A stretch of DNA of 64,000 nt from an uncultured Alphaproteobacteria bacterium (GCA_958431225.1 OY288107.1:2135501-2199500), one strand, 5' to 3'. Shown: positions 38,329-49,555, counted from the stretch's first letter. Program-made: numbers and translations. Notes: generated from the sequence alone by a model not told the origin.

Positions 38329-38492
38329 AAAAGTCGCTCCCTAAAAGCGGTTAAATTCACAAAACTGATTGCTAACCCTACTACTGCAACAATGCAAAAT
38401 CAAAATTAATTTTGCCGTCTAAAAGCATAAGAGTTACTGCATCAGCCTCAATTACTCCAAAATGTTGGCAAATTGCATTGCCCTTAATTTCC

Positions 38493-41400
38493 CTAAACGA
38501 TGTCAATCTCCAAGTCAGCAAGAGCAATTACATCCAGCCCTTGAAAAGGATCTACCGCATCATGTTGTTCACCACTGAACCAACCACTAAGGAAAGTATA
38601 ATCTTCTAGTTCTCCAGTGGCAGTATTGACACTGTTGGCAAATCCAGACGCATCCCATAATGCCCCCTCCGCCTGTGTTTGCGTAACCTCTTCTTTAAAT
38701 CTAAACACAAGTTGAGGTTTTGTCTCCATACCACCTGTAGTATCAGGACCATTATCATCACTGACGGCCGGCAGAAAAAGTGTGAATCCTTGGATGGTGC
38801 TGGCGGCTAAATTAATAGACGCTTGCAGAACCATCTTACCAACGTCCAATGACACAGATTGAGTCAAAAATTGTGTAAGAGTGACTGGACTACCATCAGT
38901 ATCCACAAAAACAATTTTATCTTTACCCAATTCAAAATCGTGGATTTCATCCCCACCATCATCAGAACGCCAACCTGCACTTTGTGTAATAGATGCAAAA
39001 CGATAGACGACAGTATCTGCGCCATCCCCTAGCATAATGTTATCATTACCATAGCCACCTATGACAAGCGAACCGCCAGAACCCGCCCAGATTTCATCGT
39101 TACCATTGCCCCCTTGGATGACTTCAAAGGCTGTTGCTGTGGCGCGATCAAGAGGGTTACCGGGAGCTCTACCTGTATTTGCGGAAGATGTACCATGAAT
39201 TTCAGCGCCAGTGGCTACACCGCTTATGTCTACGGTGACCGTTACCTCTTGGACTCCGCCGCCAGCGGCTGCGGTTAGTGGGACGCCTATTTTGAAGGTG
39301 TCTGTTAGCGGAGTGGTATCGCTTGCCCTTAGTGCTTTGACAGCGGCGTGGGCGTTATTGACATTATACGCCCACGTGCCGGGAGTAACAATGGGGCCCA
39401 TACTCATATCACTATTAACAGGAACAAGGCTTACCGTGCCGTAAGTGCCTTGGCTTGCGATTGTATAAGTGCCAGTGCTATCAACGTCCATGGCGCTTTC
39501 GGTGCCAAATGTTAGCGTTCCTGTGGCATCTACTGGGGATGTATCATACTGCTCTGCCGTGCCCATTGCGCCGCCTGTTACGGAGAAATCAGAAGCAACA
39601 ACATTGGCTAATTCTACGAATACGCCTTCATCGCCCGTGTATTCTATGCCGCTTTTGTCGGTGTATTCTATTGCCACGCCTACTATTTTGCCTACATCTG
39701 CGGTTTGTAGTTTGTATGTGTTACCGGTATTGCTGATTCTGGTGAAGCCGGTTCTGGATGAATCATCTGCACGATACCATATTGGCGTGTATCCTGCATC
39801 TGGGTCGCCGTCGCCGTCGGATGTGGTGGGGGTGGGATTGAATGTTAGCGTATCCCCTACAGCTGGTGCGCTTAAACTCCCGCTGCTGGTGAGGGGGGCG
39901 AATCCTGCTTTGCCGTCTTCAAAGTTTGCCACGTGGATGACGATTTCGTGGTCGTCAGTTTTGCCGCTTTTGGTGGCTGTGAGCGTTAGTGTGTAGCCTC
40001 TGGCTATTTCGTTGTTGTCCGCATCCCTGAAAATATCAATGTTGGCATCTTCATAATCCAACGCAGTATTCAGCGTCAATTCGTTGCCGTTTTCAATGGT
40101 AAAGATTTGCGCGGTGCCTATTGTTGGGCCGTTATCAACGGTGTATGTAATAGATGCGCCTAGATTATCGGGGTCAGTGGCCATTAGGGTTGCCAATTTT
40201 GTGCTGGCGGGGGGACCAGACGTTCTACCGTCAACGGTCACAAATTCATACACCCTGAGCGTGTTGGCATCAACCTCACTAACGTTAACATTGCTGGTAT
40301 CCCAAGTTATGCTATCCGCATCCAATACTGGTTTTTCGTCATCCACATTTCTGATTTGGATGCCGATTTGTTTATTATTAGCTGTTGGGGATTCAACGGC
40401 GTCGATTGCGTCAGTGGTGTCATCGTCTACCTGCAACCGCAATCCGAAAACGCCCGTAGGGTCGGGGTCGGCGCCTTCAAGATTCAACGCCTCCGCTAAT
40501 CTGAGCTCAAATCGCGTTTCGGATGCGTTATAGACAACCTCAAATTTATCGGCGAGGTCTTGCGTTGCGCTAAGACCGGCAAGGACAGTAACCGTTAAAT
40601 CATCGGCATCGGTATCGGCGTCGCTTACATTAATCTCGGCAATGGCTGTGCCGACGTCGGTATCTTCAGGGACGACCCCATTGCCAAAGCCCGTTAGCCA
40701 CGAATGTAAGGGGTCGCCAAATACTGGGCGTTCGTCATCCACAGGCGCAATCGAGATGGCGATTTGTTGATTCAGAGCTGCCGGGGTTTCCACGTCGGGG
40801 TTTGTTCCATCACTTACCTGCAACCGCAATCCGAAAGAGCTAGGGTCGGCATCGGTGCCTTCAAGCTCCAACGCCGTCTTTAATTTGAGCTCATATTGCG
40901 TGTCGGTTGTGTTATAGACAACCTCAAATTTAGCGGTGGTGTCGGCGGTGGCGTCCATACCGCCAAGGACAGTAACCGTTAATGTATCACCATCGTCGTC
41001 GCTTACATTAACCACGCCAATCACATCGCCAACGTCGGTATCTTCAGGGATGATACCATTGCTAAAACCCGTTTCAAATGTCACTAGGGGGCTGCCAAAT
41101 GCTGGGCTTTCGTTGACATCGGTGACTGTGAGTGTGATATCGCCCGAAGCAACTGGATTGCCAACTGGATTACCACCTATTACATTTTGCACTGTATAAG
41201 CCAGTGTATAGGAAGTGGGGGCAGTATCGGCATCCAAATCAGTATCGGCTGTAAAGGTAATGACGCCAGTATTGCTAATACTAAAGATAGTACCGCCTTT
41301 AGTTAAGGTATATCGAAGGGGGGCGGGGTTTGTGGCGTCGGCATCAGTCACGGTCGCAAACGCAATGGTTGTTCCTGCGCTGTAACTGCCTTCGTTAATC

Positions 41401-44400
41401 GCGCCCGACGTAACGGTGGGGTCGCTCCATACCACTGCGCCAGGGCTAATCACTGGGTCATGTTCATTGACATCCGAAATCTCAATGTCGAATGCGGTGC
41501 TCGTGACGGCGGGATTTACGCCATCGTTCACCGTGATCGTCACACCAGTAATTTGGGCAGGGTCGCCACTGACGCGATCATCAATATCCAGTGCGGCATT
41601 TAAGTAAATCAGGCCTTCGCCAGTGGTGGTGTCGCGCTCAATTACAAACTTACTGCCAGCGCCATTGATAGCAAATGTTCGGTCGCCCAAAAATGCTGTG
41701 CCATCGCCGTCAGTTATCGCAACCCTACCAACTAACACCCGCGTCGTGCTACCGTCGGTACTTTCAGGAATGACGCCACCAGTAAAGCCAGCTTCCCAAG
41801 TCACTACAGGGTCAGCGAATGCTGGGGTTTCGTCATTTAGGTTATTCACGTTGATGGTGACGGTCTGTGTGGCGGCGGGTGTATTAGTGCCATCGCTGAC
41901 CTCAAGCACTAGCGTATAGGTAGTGCCGTCCTCATAATTCAATACCCTATTCGGATTTATACTCAATTCGGCTGCGGTGTTGGCGGTATTTTTTGCGAAA
42001 ACGAAAAGATCCTCGCCGCCTTCAACCGAATTACCGCTAACGATGCGCACAGCCAATGTCCCACCAGCCGTATCGCTGTCGCTAATTGGGATTGTTAGCA
42101 GTGTTCCGGTGGTGTTTTCATTTATTGTGCGTATATGTTCTTCGCCCGCCACGCCAGAGCCAGTGCCTTCCTGCCAAGTCAAAGTCCCAAATTCTGAGGG
42201 TGTGTCATCTACATCCCCGACCACGACCGTGATCATTTGTCTTGCTTGCATTCCGCCGCCATCTTCTGCCAGTAAGGTAATTACATAGCCCCTTTCAGTG
42301 GTGCCGCCTGGGAGTAGAGGGGTGGTTTCATAGTCAAAATCTTGGGCGAGGGTAATTTGCCCTGTGCCAGAGTTGACATTGAAAAACTCATCAGCACGAG
42401 GGGCACCACTAACGTCGACGATGCTATAAGTTATAGTGTTATGTAGAGTTGTGGCATCGCCATCGCTAGCGGGGTTGACGAGGGTAAGCGTCGTAGTAGG
42501 ACCTGAAGGCGTATTTTCGGGAGTAGGCACCAGCGTGAGGGTCGCGCCATTATCATCACCATCACGATTATTAACATCAGTAAATACGGGTCCTAACTCG
42601 TTGATATCGTTGACGGTGATGGTGACTGTGCGCGCATCACTAAGCCCCTGACCGGCGGTAGGGGTAGCGGTAGGCATATCCGTCCGCCCATCAGTCGCTT
42701 GGATTCTGAGCTCAATTTGCTGGACTCCGCCATTGGTGGTTAGCCCGGCGGCCTCAGCGTTAAGTGCCATGCCGTCTTTCAGTCGGAGCGTGTAAATATC
42801 ATTGGTCGAATCATAAGCCATCTCAAACATATCGGCGATGTCTTGGGCATCGGTAGTGCCAGCCGTGGCGGTGATTGTGAATTCAAGCTCGGTTTGCCCT
42901 GCTCCCGAAAAAACGGTATCCGCATCACTAGCCTCAAAGGAAATTGATGTTGTCGCCCCTACCCCTCCAGCACCTTCATCTATATCATCCGTTGAAAGCG
43001 CAGTGCGGGGGTCACTAGCGGCACTAGCGGTATCAAAAGGCTCGCTTAGTGTTGGGTCGTTGTCGTTGACGTCTTCTACGGTGACCGGAATGATCGCAGT
43101 TGTCGTTTCGCCGCCCGCCGTCGCCGTTGCCACTATGAGCAAGTTAAACGATTTTTGTGCATCTGTGGCCATGTCAAAATCTACAGCACTACCAGTGAAG
43201 GTTAATACACCCGCAGATGAAAGTGTGAACAAATTGCCGGGATTGCCATTAGTCGCAAATGTAAATTCAAGACCCGTCGTAATCGCATCGCCATTGAGTT
43301 CCAGATCATCCGCAAATACCGGCAATGTCGGGCTGGCGTCACCATCGGTAAGCGTGATGGAATAGCTTTCTGTAAAGCGCAATGTCGTATTGACAGCGAA
43401 AGGCGCATTGCCATTAGCCTGAGAATATTCCGTGCCTGCATTATCGGTATATTCAACCCGCACACCAATAACCGTGCCTGCTGGGTCTGTGCGCCCTGAA
43501 GTATCAAATCTGCGCCCATTCGCACCAGAAATATCGACTTGGGTAACGCCATCATCGGTTGTCGTGAACCACTGATAGCTATAAGTGCCATCCAAGCCGT
43601 CAGGGTCTGCCGTATCCACTTCCACTTCAAGTATTTTGTCATTGGCTTGCGTGGGGCTGACTTCAAAAACTGCCGGACCATCATCCTCGTTTAAGACGTT
43701 GATCACGACCGCTTTGTGTTCTGATACCATGCCGCCTTGGTCAGTTACCTCAAATACTACGCTATGGCTTTGGGCGGTTTCGTAATCCAGCTTACCTATT
43801 AATCCAAAACGCCCAGAAGTAGGTTGAATGGCGAAAATTGGGTTGGTGATGTCCCCATGTGCGACGCCATCAATGCTAACGATGCGATAGGTGAAAGATT
43901 GGTTTAGATCGTCATCGTTGACGAGCAACACACCGGGATTCACACCTTCGTTAGCGAATAGCGCGACGGTACCGGCAGATTCGGGCACCCCAGACGCATA
44001 AGTGGATATAAAAACTTGATCCGGAATCACCGGTTTGTTGTCGTTGACATCCCCCACAGTGACGGTGAATGTTTCTTCATTTGATGCCCTGCCCCCTTCA
44101 TCAACTGCCCGAATGACTATTTCATGGCTGGCCTTGGTTTCGCGGTCCAGCTGTCCTGCCAATCCAACCCGACCATCACTAGCATCAATGCCGAAAATTG
44201 GGTTGGCGATGCTTGCAAGCGCAACACCATCAATGCTAACGATCTCATAAGTCAAAGATGGGTTTTCATCGGCATCGGTGGCGCTAACCGTGAATAGATG
44301 GACGTTAGTACCGGTATTCTCGGGTACCCCAAAATCCAAAGTGCCTTCCCACACAGGCGTCGCACTAAGCACCGGGTCATTGTCATTGACATCGGTGATG

Positions 44401-47400
44401 TTGATGGTGAACGCCTCAGCCCCGGAGGACTTACGGGTAGTGGTGTCAGGGTCGCTATCGGTAGCCGTAATCTCTATGGTATAGCTACGGGTCGGGGTGG
44501 GTTTAGTGGTGGTGGGGTCGTAATCCAAATTAGCATTGTTAAGCACATAAATTTCCCAATTATTAGTGCCTGTCACTTCACGAATACCAAACACCCCAAG
44601 ACCGCCATCGTCCAAACTGTATGTAACATCATTATTGCTACCATCCGCATCTGTCGCACGGAATAGCCCAACCCTAGTGCCATTTGCGGCATCCTCAGCA
44701 ATTTCCTCCGTGCCGGTACTTAAAGCGGGGTCCGTGGCGAATACCGGCTTATGTTCATTCACATCGGTCACAATGATAGTCACCACCACATCGCCAGTCA
44801 CCTCCGGGAGATTGCTAGTAGTATCTTCGGCAAAAGTCGCGCGCACGTTCAAAGTATAACCTCTGCTACCGTCATTGAACTCTTGCGCGGTTTCAAAATT
44901 TATATCACTCGGGGCGTTAACCGTAATTGCCCCCGTTGTCGGGCTGATTGTAAAATCCCCCGAAGTCGTGCCACCTCCGACAAAGGCATAGGCGACGGGG
45001 CGTGTATCACCCTCCAACGTCGCCACCACCACCGGCAAACTATCAGTGTTTTCAGCGATGCTACTAGGAAACGCATTACCAGTAGTATCCTGAAATTCAA
45101 ACACCACCGCCGAGGCGTCTAGGGTTTCCTCATGCCTATCGCCGAGATTATCAATGTGCACAATGTCAACATGATAGGTTAGGCTATCATCAAAATCCGC
45201 CGCGCCAGGAAGCGTTATGCTTTGCGTGGTGCCGAGTACCGTACGCGCATTGTTGTCCGCCGGGTCTATGCTATACCATTCATAAGTAACGCTTCGCGTG
45301 CCGTCAGGGTCAGTGACTACCGCCGTCAATTCAGCACCCGCCGCAACATTGCCCCGAACAATATAAGTGCCATCGCCCTCTTGCTCATTTATGACGCGGA
45401 TGATGACGGTCGTGGGTACATCGTCCGTATCCGTAGTCGTAGCCGATTGCTGCGCAGAGGCGGTGATGACTAAACTATATTCTGAGACGGCTTCATAATC
45501 CAAATTCACAGTTGAATCAGTGAATCTGACTTCACCATCGTCACCATCAACGGTGAATAGGCTAGAAACATCAGCACCGTTTTGGTCAACCGCAGATGTG
45601 AGCGTATAGGTTACAGTTTGACTCTCGCTTGATTCCGCCGTGACCTGTGCCAAAACGCCGCCAGTGCCAAGAGTGGTCGTGTCAATGTTATCGGCTTCTG
45701 CAATTTCAAGAGGGGCATTTTGCGTTGCGGTATAAGTCACCGTTGAATCCACAACAGCAACAGTAACAGAACCCCTGCCCCCTGCCGCAGTATTGGTGCC
45801 GTCATACACTTGATAAGTGATCGTGAGTGAGGTTTCAGAAAGCGCAACTGCTTCATTGGCTAAGAGGGTCAATTCCCAAACGCCACTGCCAGCAGATGTT
45901 TCTACGAAATCAAAGCGGCGGTCACTAACATCAAAATTGCCCCTGAAGGTGTTGGTCGTATCCGCATCCGTGATAGTGATTCTATAACCAGTACCAACAT
46001 CGGCAGAATTACCCCCCGCTTCCGTCCCCCGAACCGAAGCTGAATTTTCGCCAGCAGTAACCATGTAGGTGGGGGTGATATCATTAACATCGCTGAGCGT
46101 GATGGTGACGGTTGCTGTGTCGTCGGCGGTGAACGTTTGGTCGGCGGTGCCGCTGGCATTTAAGCCATCGCTGGCGCCAATCATCAGCGTGTAACTAGGG
46201 GTGGTTTCAAAATCTAAATCCGCACCCGCCGCCACAGTAATCGCGCCAGTGCGTTCGTTAATTTCAAAAACGTTGCCTGTGTTGCCAGAAATGATGGAAT
46301 AACGCACATCACTATTCGCGGTAGTGCCGTCATCATCAGTCGCCCGAACGCTAATCACAGACGCACCGGGGGCAAGCGTTTCATCAATGGCTGTCGTGTA
46401 GGTGGCTTGCTCAAATGCCGGATCATTATCATTCACATCGCCCACAGTTATGGTGATGGAAAGATGCCCCACCTCACCATTCGCATCGGTGGCACGGATA
46501 CGCAAATCATACGAAGATGCGGTTTCATAATCCAATGCTGTGCCGCCAGTAAGGGTTATGACACCCTGATTATTGATGCTATTGATGCTAAAGCCTTGAT
46601 AGTCTGACGCTTCTTGCTCTTGCCCTTGTTGGTCCGTATAGACGAACATAAAGGTGCTGATAGCAACCGATGGATTGGTATCATCGCTGGAAGTTGCCGT
46701 TAAGGTTAAAGATGCGGTTCCATCGTTTTCAGCGAATTCTAACTCCGCCGCAGTGGGGCGGGTAATGCGTACTGGTGTGGTTGCCGCTTCTGATGTTTCC
46801 GGAGTGCCTGAGCCATCAGTATAATTGACGATTAGGGTTATCGTTTCATCTACATCATCCGTTTGCACCGTATAGGTTGAACCACTGCCTACTAATACGC
46901 CATTTGCCGCATCGTCTCCGCGATACCACTGATAGCGTTCACTGCCAGCCATGACGCCATCAACATCCGCACCGCCAGGCGCAATTTGCGCCGTAAGGAG
47001 ATTGCCTTCCGCGCTCGTATCGCCATCAATTTCATAAATGGCACTGCCAGCGCCGTCATTGTCAACCTCATTGACTATATTTACCCGCACAGTTAGGGGG
47101 ATATCATCTGCTGTGGATTCGGTGCTCACAAGCACTCTGAGAGAGATGGTGCCGATGTTGTGCGTTAGCGCATTTGCATTCGTGCCAGTGAAAGTTAAAT
47201 CGCCACCCTCGGTTAAAGCAAAGGGCAAAGGATCGTTTGCATCTAGTTCAAATATCCTGCGCAGTTCCGCATCCACCGAATCAGCAAATGCCACGGTGGT
47301 GGTTTCGGATTCGCTTAACCGCCCCTCAAGGGTAACGCCTAAATCAGTCAATACATTGCCCAGAGCAAAACTACCATTAAGCGCAGTCTCATCGCCGATT

Positions 47401-49337
47401 TCAATATTCATGGCATCAGGCACATTCGCCACCGAAGTGCGCGCATCATTGGCATCCTCAAAACGCACATCCTCATTGGCACCATGCACGTTGAGGACGA
47501 TGCTTTGGGTGTAGGTGATGTCGGGGTCAGTGGGGTCAGCAATCGTTAAAGTGACAATTTCCGTCGTCGCCTGACCAAAAACTAGTTCTTGGATGGCGGT
47601 GGCATCATTATTGACGGTGTATGTCCATGTGTTATCCGCATGGTTATAGGTGAATGTGCCGTGGTCTAGTGTTAGCGTTTCCACAGTTGTGCCAGAGGCC
47701 GGTGCCGGCATACCAGTGCTCAGCAACGTACTGCTCAACACAACTGGCTGTATAGAGCCACCCAAATCCTGATTGGCAATCTGCACCTGCCCTTCGGCAA
47801 TTAAGTGGGTGCTCGGTGGGGTCGTATCATCCTCACGCAAATCCGCCCTCAGAGTACCGCTAAAGCTAATGTCATCAGGATCATCATTAACTGTAACGGT
47901 GATAGTTAGAATGTTGGAATGTTCGCCCATATCTGCGGTGGCATCGTTTCTAACGGAAACATACAATTCAAATTCACCACCGGGAATCGCCTCATAATCC
48001 AGATATTCCGTATCTTTCAGCACTAGATTCCACGCCTGATTTGTGGTGTCAAATTCCATCTCAAATTTATCGGCAAAAACACCAAGGGCATTATCACGAA
48101 TCGTAAAATAATCAGGCATATTAACAGTAGCATCATCAACTTCAATGCCCGTAATCAAGGGGTCGGCGGCGGAACCGAGTATATTTTCGTCAATGTCGCC
48201 AACTTCCCGCCCTTCTTCAAGACTCAATTCATAGACATCAACATCAACCATAATCGTAACTTCAACGGTTTCCTCGTTGCCGTTACCGTCGCTGATGACA
48301 ACATTAAAAGTCCCACCCATATTGGTCGGGGTTACTGAATCATCGGCAACTCGGATGCCCCCACGATCATCAATGGTATAAGCATCAGTAGCCGTGCCGT
48401 CTTGATTGGTAAGCGTATAGGTAAGCGCACTACCATCTTGGGCAAAGGCATTGATAATCCCTACATAGCTATCGTGTTCGCCGATTGTAATAGTTGCCAA
48501 CTGCACTCCAGGCGTAGCACCATCAGTATCCTCATTCACAACAACAATGGCATCGGTGTTGGCGGGGTCAAGACCAGTTTCCACTGCCTCAATAATGCGT
48601 TGCGATTCGGCGATTTGTTCGGCGATGGTATCTTCACGCCCGACCACTTCTCTGGCTTTGTTATCCGCCAGATATTTTGACAGGGCAATGACACGTTCAC
48701 TGCTCTCCGTGCCGGGGAGGTAGCTATCGCGGCTACGCAGTTCCTCTAATAGTTCTGTAGCATCTACGCCTGATGGGGTAAATGCTGCAACGACACCTGA
48801 CACTGTGTTTGGTTGATTTGTGTCTGCCATCGCTTCGGCAATCAAAGCGGTAATCGGTGAGGCGATTAGGTGGTTGCCATCTTCGTCTTGTAGGGAACTA
48901 TACTGACCTTCTAATGGATGTTCTGTCGCATCATCGACCGCGCCGTTCAAATCCGCAATATATGGACGACCAAGCAATTCAATGGGGATTCCTGTGGCAC
49001 GACCATCTGCGTCTGTGGTAAAGCCGCCGGGATATTGCTCATTTTGGATGCGGACATCTTCTTCATCCACATCGCCATCGCCATCTATATCAAAATAGAG
49101 GCGGGCGTCCCTAACCGGGCTGGCATTAACGCTAACCGAGCCGCCGCCGGCGCCCCCCTCATCATCTTGAAAAAGACTACACGCAGCCAACACAACGCCC
49201 GAAAGCGTCCAAACCGTGGCGGTGAAGCCCGATGACGCTAGCTTTTGGCGTTTGTCTTGTTGGTTTTGCTTGGATTCGGCATAGCTGAATAAATCAAGCT
49301 GGTTCTTGTTTGTGTCAAATTCGTTTGGCATGGTCAA
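38493..49337 (-). CDS. Giant cadherin-repeat RTX protein with N-terminal lipobox-like segment (3614 aa)
   Basis: 3614 residues. The N-terminus has about 33 polar residues, then a hydrophobic stretch TVWTLSGVVLAAC ending in a lipobox-like L-A-A-C near residue 53. An EF-hand-like loop F-D-I-D-G-D-G-D-V-D-E-E-D follows at about 84-93, then an alpha-helical region to residue 250. Some twenty cadherin-like units occupy about 280-3350, along with several units of another Ig-like type (LTFNPTPTTSDGDGDPDAGYTPIWYR; also TISDGNGNEETVEVTI). The C-terminus (about 3405-3440) has classic RTX nonapeptides GGNGNDEIWAGSGGS, GGYGNDNIMLGDGADTVVYRF, followed by DEIHDFELGKDKIVF as in serralysin-type C-termini, a type I secretion mark. 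Lies 164 bases upstream of the other giant gene on the same strand. Function as surface adhesin is inference. Confidence 0.87.
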   Translation of the reverse strand: MTMPNEFDTNKNQLDLFSYAESKQNQQDKRQKLASSGFTATVWTLSGVVLAACSLFQDDEGGAGGGSVSVNASPVRDARLYFDIDGDGDVDEEDVRIQNEQYPGGFTTDADGRATGIPIELLGRPYIADLNGAVDDATEHPLEGQYSSLQDEDGNHLIASPITALIAEAMADTNQPNTVSGVVAAFTPSGVDATELLEELRSRDSYLPGTESSERVIALSKYLADNKAREVVGREDTIAEQIAESQRIIEAVETGLDPANTDAIVVVNEDTDGATPGVQLATITIGEHDSYVGIINAFAQDGSALTYTLTNQDGTATDAYTIDDRGGIRVADDSVTPTNMGGTFNVVISDGNGNEETVEVTIMVDVDVYELSLEEGREVGDIDENILGSAADPLITGIEVDDATVNMPDYFTIRDNALGVFADKFEMEFDTTNQAWNLVLKDTEYLDYEAIPGGEFELYVSVRNDATADMGEHSNILTITVTVNDDPDDISFSGTLRADLREDDTTPPSTHLIAEGQVQIANQDLGGSIQPVVLSSTLLSTGMPAPASGTTVETLTLDHGTFTYNHADNTWTYTVNNDATAIQELVFGQATTEIVTLTIADPTDPDITYTQSIVLNVHGANEDVRFEDANDARTSVANVPDAMNIEIGDETALNGSFALGNVLTDLGVTLEGRLSESETTTVAFADSVDAELRRIFELDANDPLPFALTEGGDLTFTGTNANALTHNIGTISLRVLVSTESTADDIPLTVRVNIVNEVDNDGAGSAIYEIDGDTSAEGNLLTAQIAPGGADVDGVMAGSERYQWYRGDDAANGVLVGSGSTYTVQTDDVDETITLIVNYTDGSGTPETSEAATTPVRITRPTAAELEFAENDGTASLTLTATSSDDTNPSVAISTFMFVYTDQQGQEQEASDYQGFSINSINNQGVITLTGGTALDYETASSYDLRIRATDANGEVGHLSITITVGDVNDNDPAFEQATYTTAIDETLAPGASVISVRATDDDGTTANSDVRYSIISGNTGNVFEINERTGAITVAAGADLDFETTPSYTLMIGASDGLNASGTADQTFTADDTATVTITLSDVNDITPTYMVTAGENSASVRGTEAGGNSADVGTGYRITITDADTTNTFRGNFDVSDRRFDFVETSAGSGVWELTLLANEAVALSETSLTITYQVYDGTNTAAGGRGSVTVAVVDSTVTYTATQNAPLEIAEADNIDTTTLGTGGVLAQVTAESSESQTVTYTLTSAVDQNGADVSSLFTVDGDDGEVRFTDSTVNLDYEAVSEYSLVITASAQQSATTTDTDDVPTTVIIRVINEQEGDGTYIVRGNVAAGAELTAVVTDPDGTRSVTYEWYSIDPADNNARTVLGTTQSITLPGAADFDDSLTYHVDIVHIDNLGDRHEETLDASAVVFEFQDTTGNAFPSSIAENTDSLPVVVATLEGDTRPVAYAFVGGGTTSGDFTISPTTGAITVNAPSDINFETAQEFNDGSRGYTLNVRATFAEDTTSNLPEVTGDVVVTIIVTDVNEHKPVFATDPALSTGTEEIAEDAANGTRVGLFRATDADGSNNDVTYSLDDGGLGVFGIREVTGTNNWEIYVLNNANLDYDPTTTKPTPTRSYTIEITATDSDPDTTTRKSSGAEAFTINITDVNDNDPVLSATPVWEGTLDFGVPENTGTNVHLFTVSATDADENPSLTYEIVSIDGVALASIANPIFGIDASDGRVGLAGQLDRETKASHEIVIRAVDEGGRASNEETFTVTVGDVNDNKPVIPDQVFISTYASGVPESAGTVALFANEGVNPGVLLVNDDDLNQSFTYRIVSIDGVAHGDITNPIFAIQPTSGRFGLIGKLDYETAQSHSVVFEVTDQGGMVSEHKAVVINVLNEDDGPAVFEVSPTQANDKILEVEVDTADPDGLDGTYSYQWFTTTDDGVTQVDISGANGRRFDTSGRTDPAGTVIGVRVEYTDNAGTEYSQANGNAPFAVNTTLRFTESYSITLTDGDASPTLPVFADDLELNGDAITTGLEFTFATNGNPGNLFTLSSAGVLTFTGSAVDFDMATDAQKSFNLLIVATATAGGETTTAIIPVTVEDVNDNDPTLSEPFDTASAASDPRTALSTDDIDEGAGGVGATTSISFEASDADTVFSGAGQTELEFTITATAGTTDAQDIADMFEMAYDSTNDIYTLRLKDGMALNAEAAGLTTNGGVQQIELRIQATDGRTDMPTATPTAGQGLSDARTVTITVNDINELGPVFTDVNNRDGDDNGATLTLVPTPENTPSGPTTTLTLVNPASDGDATTLHNTITYSIVDVSGAPRADEFFNVNSGTGQITLAQDFDYETTPLLPGGTTERGYVITLLAEDGGGMQARQMITVVVGDVDDTPSEFGTLTWQEGTGSGVAGEEHIRTINENTTGTLLTIPISDSDTAGGTLAVRIVSGNSVEGGEDLFVFAKNTANTAAELSINPNRVLNYEDGTTYTLVLEVSDGTNTPAATQTVTINVNNLNDETPAFADPVVTWEAGFTGGVIPESTDGSTTRVLVGRVAITDGDGTAFLGDRTFAINGAGSKFVIERDTTTGEGLIYLNAALDIDDRVSGDPAQITGVTITVNDGVNPAVTSTAFDIEISDVNEHDPVISPGAVVWSDPTVTSGAINEGSYSAGTTIAFATVTDADATNPAPLRYTLTKGGTIFSISNTGVITFTADTDLDADTAPTSYTLAYTVQNVIGGNPVGNPVASGDITLTVTDVNESPAFGSPLVTFETGFSNGIIPEDTDVGDVIGVVNVSDDDGDTLTVTVLGGMDATADTTAKFEVVYNTTDTQYELKLKTALELEGTDADPSSFGLRLQVSDGTNPDVETPAALNQQIAISIAPVDDERPVFGDPLHSWLTGFGNGVVPEDTDVGTAIAEINVSDADTDADDLTVTVLAGLSATQDLADKFEVVYNASETRFELRLAEALNLEGADPDPTGVFGLRLQVDDDTTDAIDAVESPTANNKQIGIQIRNVDDEKPVLDADSITWDTSNVNVSEVDANTLRVYEFVTVDGRTSGPPASTKLATLMATDPDNLGASITYTVDNGPTIGTAQIFTIENGNELTLNTALDYEDANIDIFRDADNNEIARGYTLTLTATKSGKTDDHEIVIHVANFEDGKAGFAPLTSSGSLSAPAVGDTLTFNPTPTTSDGDGDPDAGYTPIWYRADDSSRTGFTRISNTGNTYKLQTADVGKIVGVAIEYTDKSGIEYTGDEGVFVELANVVASDFSVTGGAMGTAEQYDTSPVDATGTLTFGTESAMDVDSTGTYTIASQGTYGTVSLVPVNSDMSMGPIVTPGTWAYNVNNAHAAVKALRASDTTPLTDTFKIGVPLTAAAGGGVQEVTVTVDISGVATGAEIHGTSSANTGRAPGNPLDRATATAFEVIQGGNGNDEIWAGSGGSLVIGGYGNDNIMLGDGADTVVYRFASITQSAGWRSDDGGDEIHDFELGKDKIVFVDTDGSPVTLTQFLTQSVSLDVGKMVLQASINLAASTIQGFTLFLPAVSDDNGPDTTGGMETKPQLVFRFKEEVTQTQAEGALWDASGFANSVNTATGELEDYTFLSGWFSGEQHDAVDPFQGLDVIALADLEIDIV

Positions 49338-49378
49338 TTCCCCTTTGAAAGAAGTGGTCAGTTTCTACTATTAGACTG

Positions 49379-49450
49379 GTCAAAGAATCTACCTTATCCT
49401 TTGACAAATCGCAATAGTTTATTTCGTTTTTTGGTAATTAGCAATAGTTT
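49379..49450. promoter_or_regulatory. Repeats upstream of the giant gene (candidate control region)
   Basis: Within the 218-base gap between tRNA-Val and the giant gene, GTCAAAG (49379-49385) and CTTTGAC (49399-49405) form a perfect 7-base inverted repeat. GCAATAGTTT occurs twice, at 49411-49420 and 49441-49450, exactly 30 bases apart, near three helical turns. The region is AT-rich. The pattern suggests binding sites for a regulator of the giant gene; no factor can be named. Confidence 0.4.
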
Positions 49451-49555
49451 TCTAACCCTTTCCTAAAGATTATGTGAAACAAAACAACCATTTCACAATT
49501 GCCATTACCTGTCAAAATACCGCAAAAAACACGGCAAAATCCCGTCAAAAGCCTA

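Noticed and set aside
38394-38415. AT-rich palindrome between the two giant genes as a terminator
   Set aside because: The pairing is short and of A-T type with no T-run; it may be chance in AT-rich DNA.
39211-48680. Many plus-strand open frames of 60-175 codons opposite the giant genes
   Set aside because: They mirror the cadherin coding frame, have skewed Ser/Val/Thr composition and no ribosome sites; they are shadows of the minus-strand genes.
27250-49337. CRISPR-like repetition
   Set aside because: The recurring stretches are degenerate in-frame protein units of about 100 codons, not short identical repeats with unique spacers.
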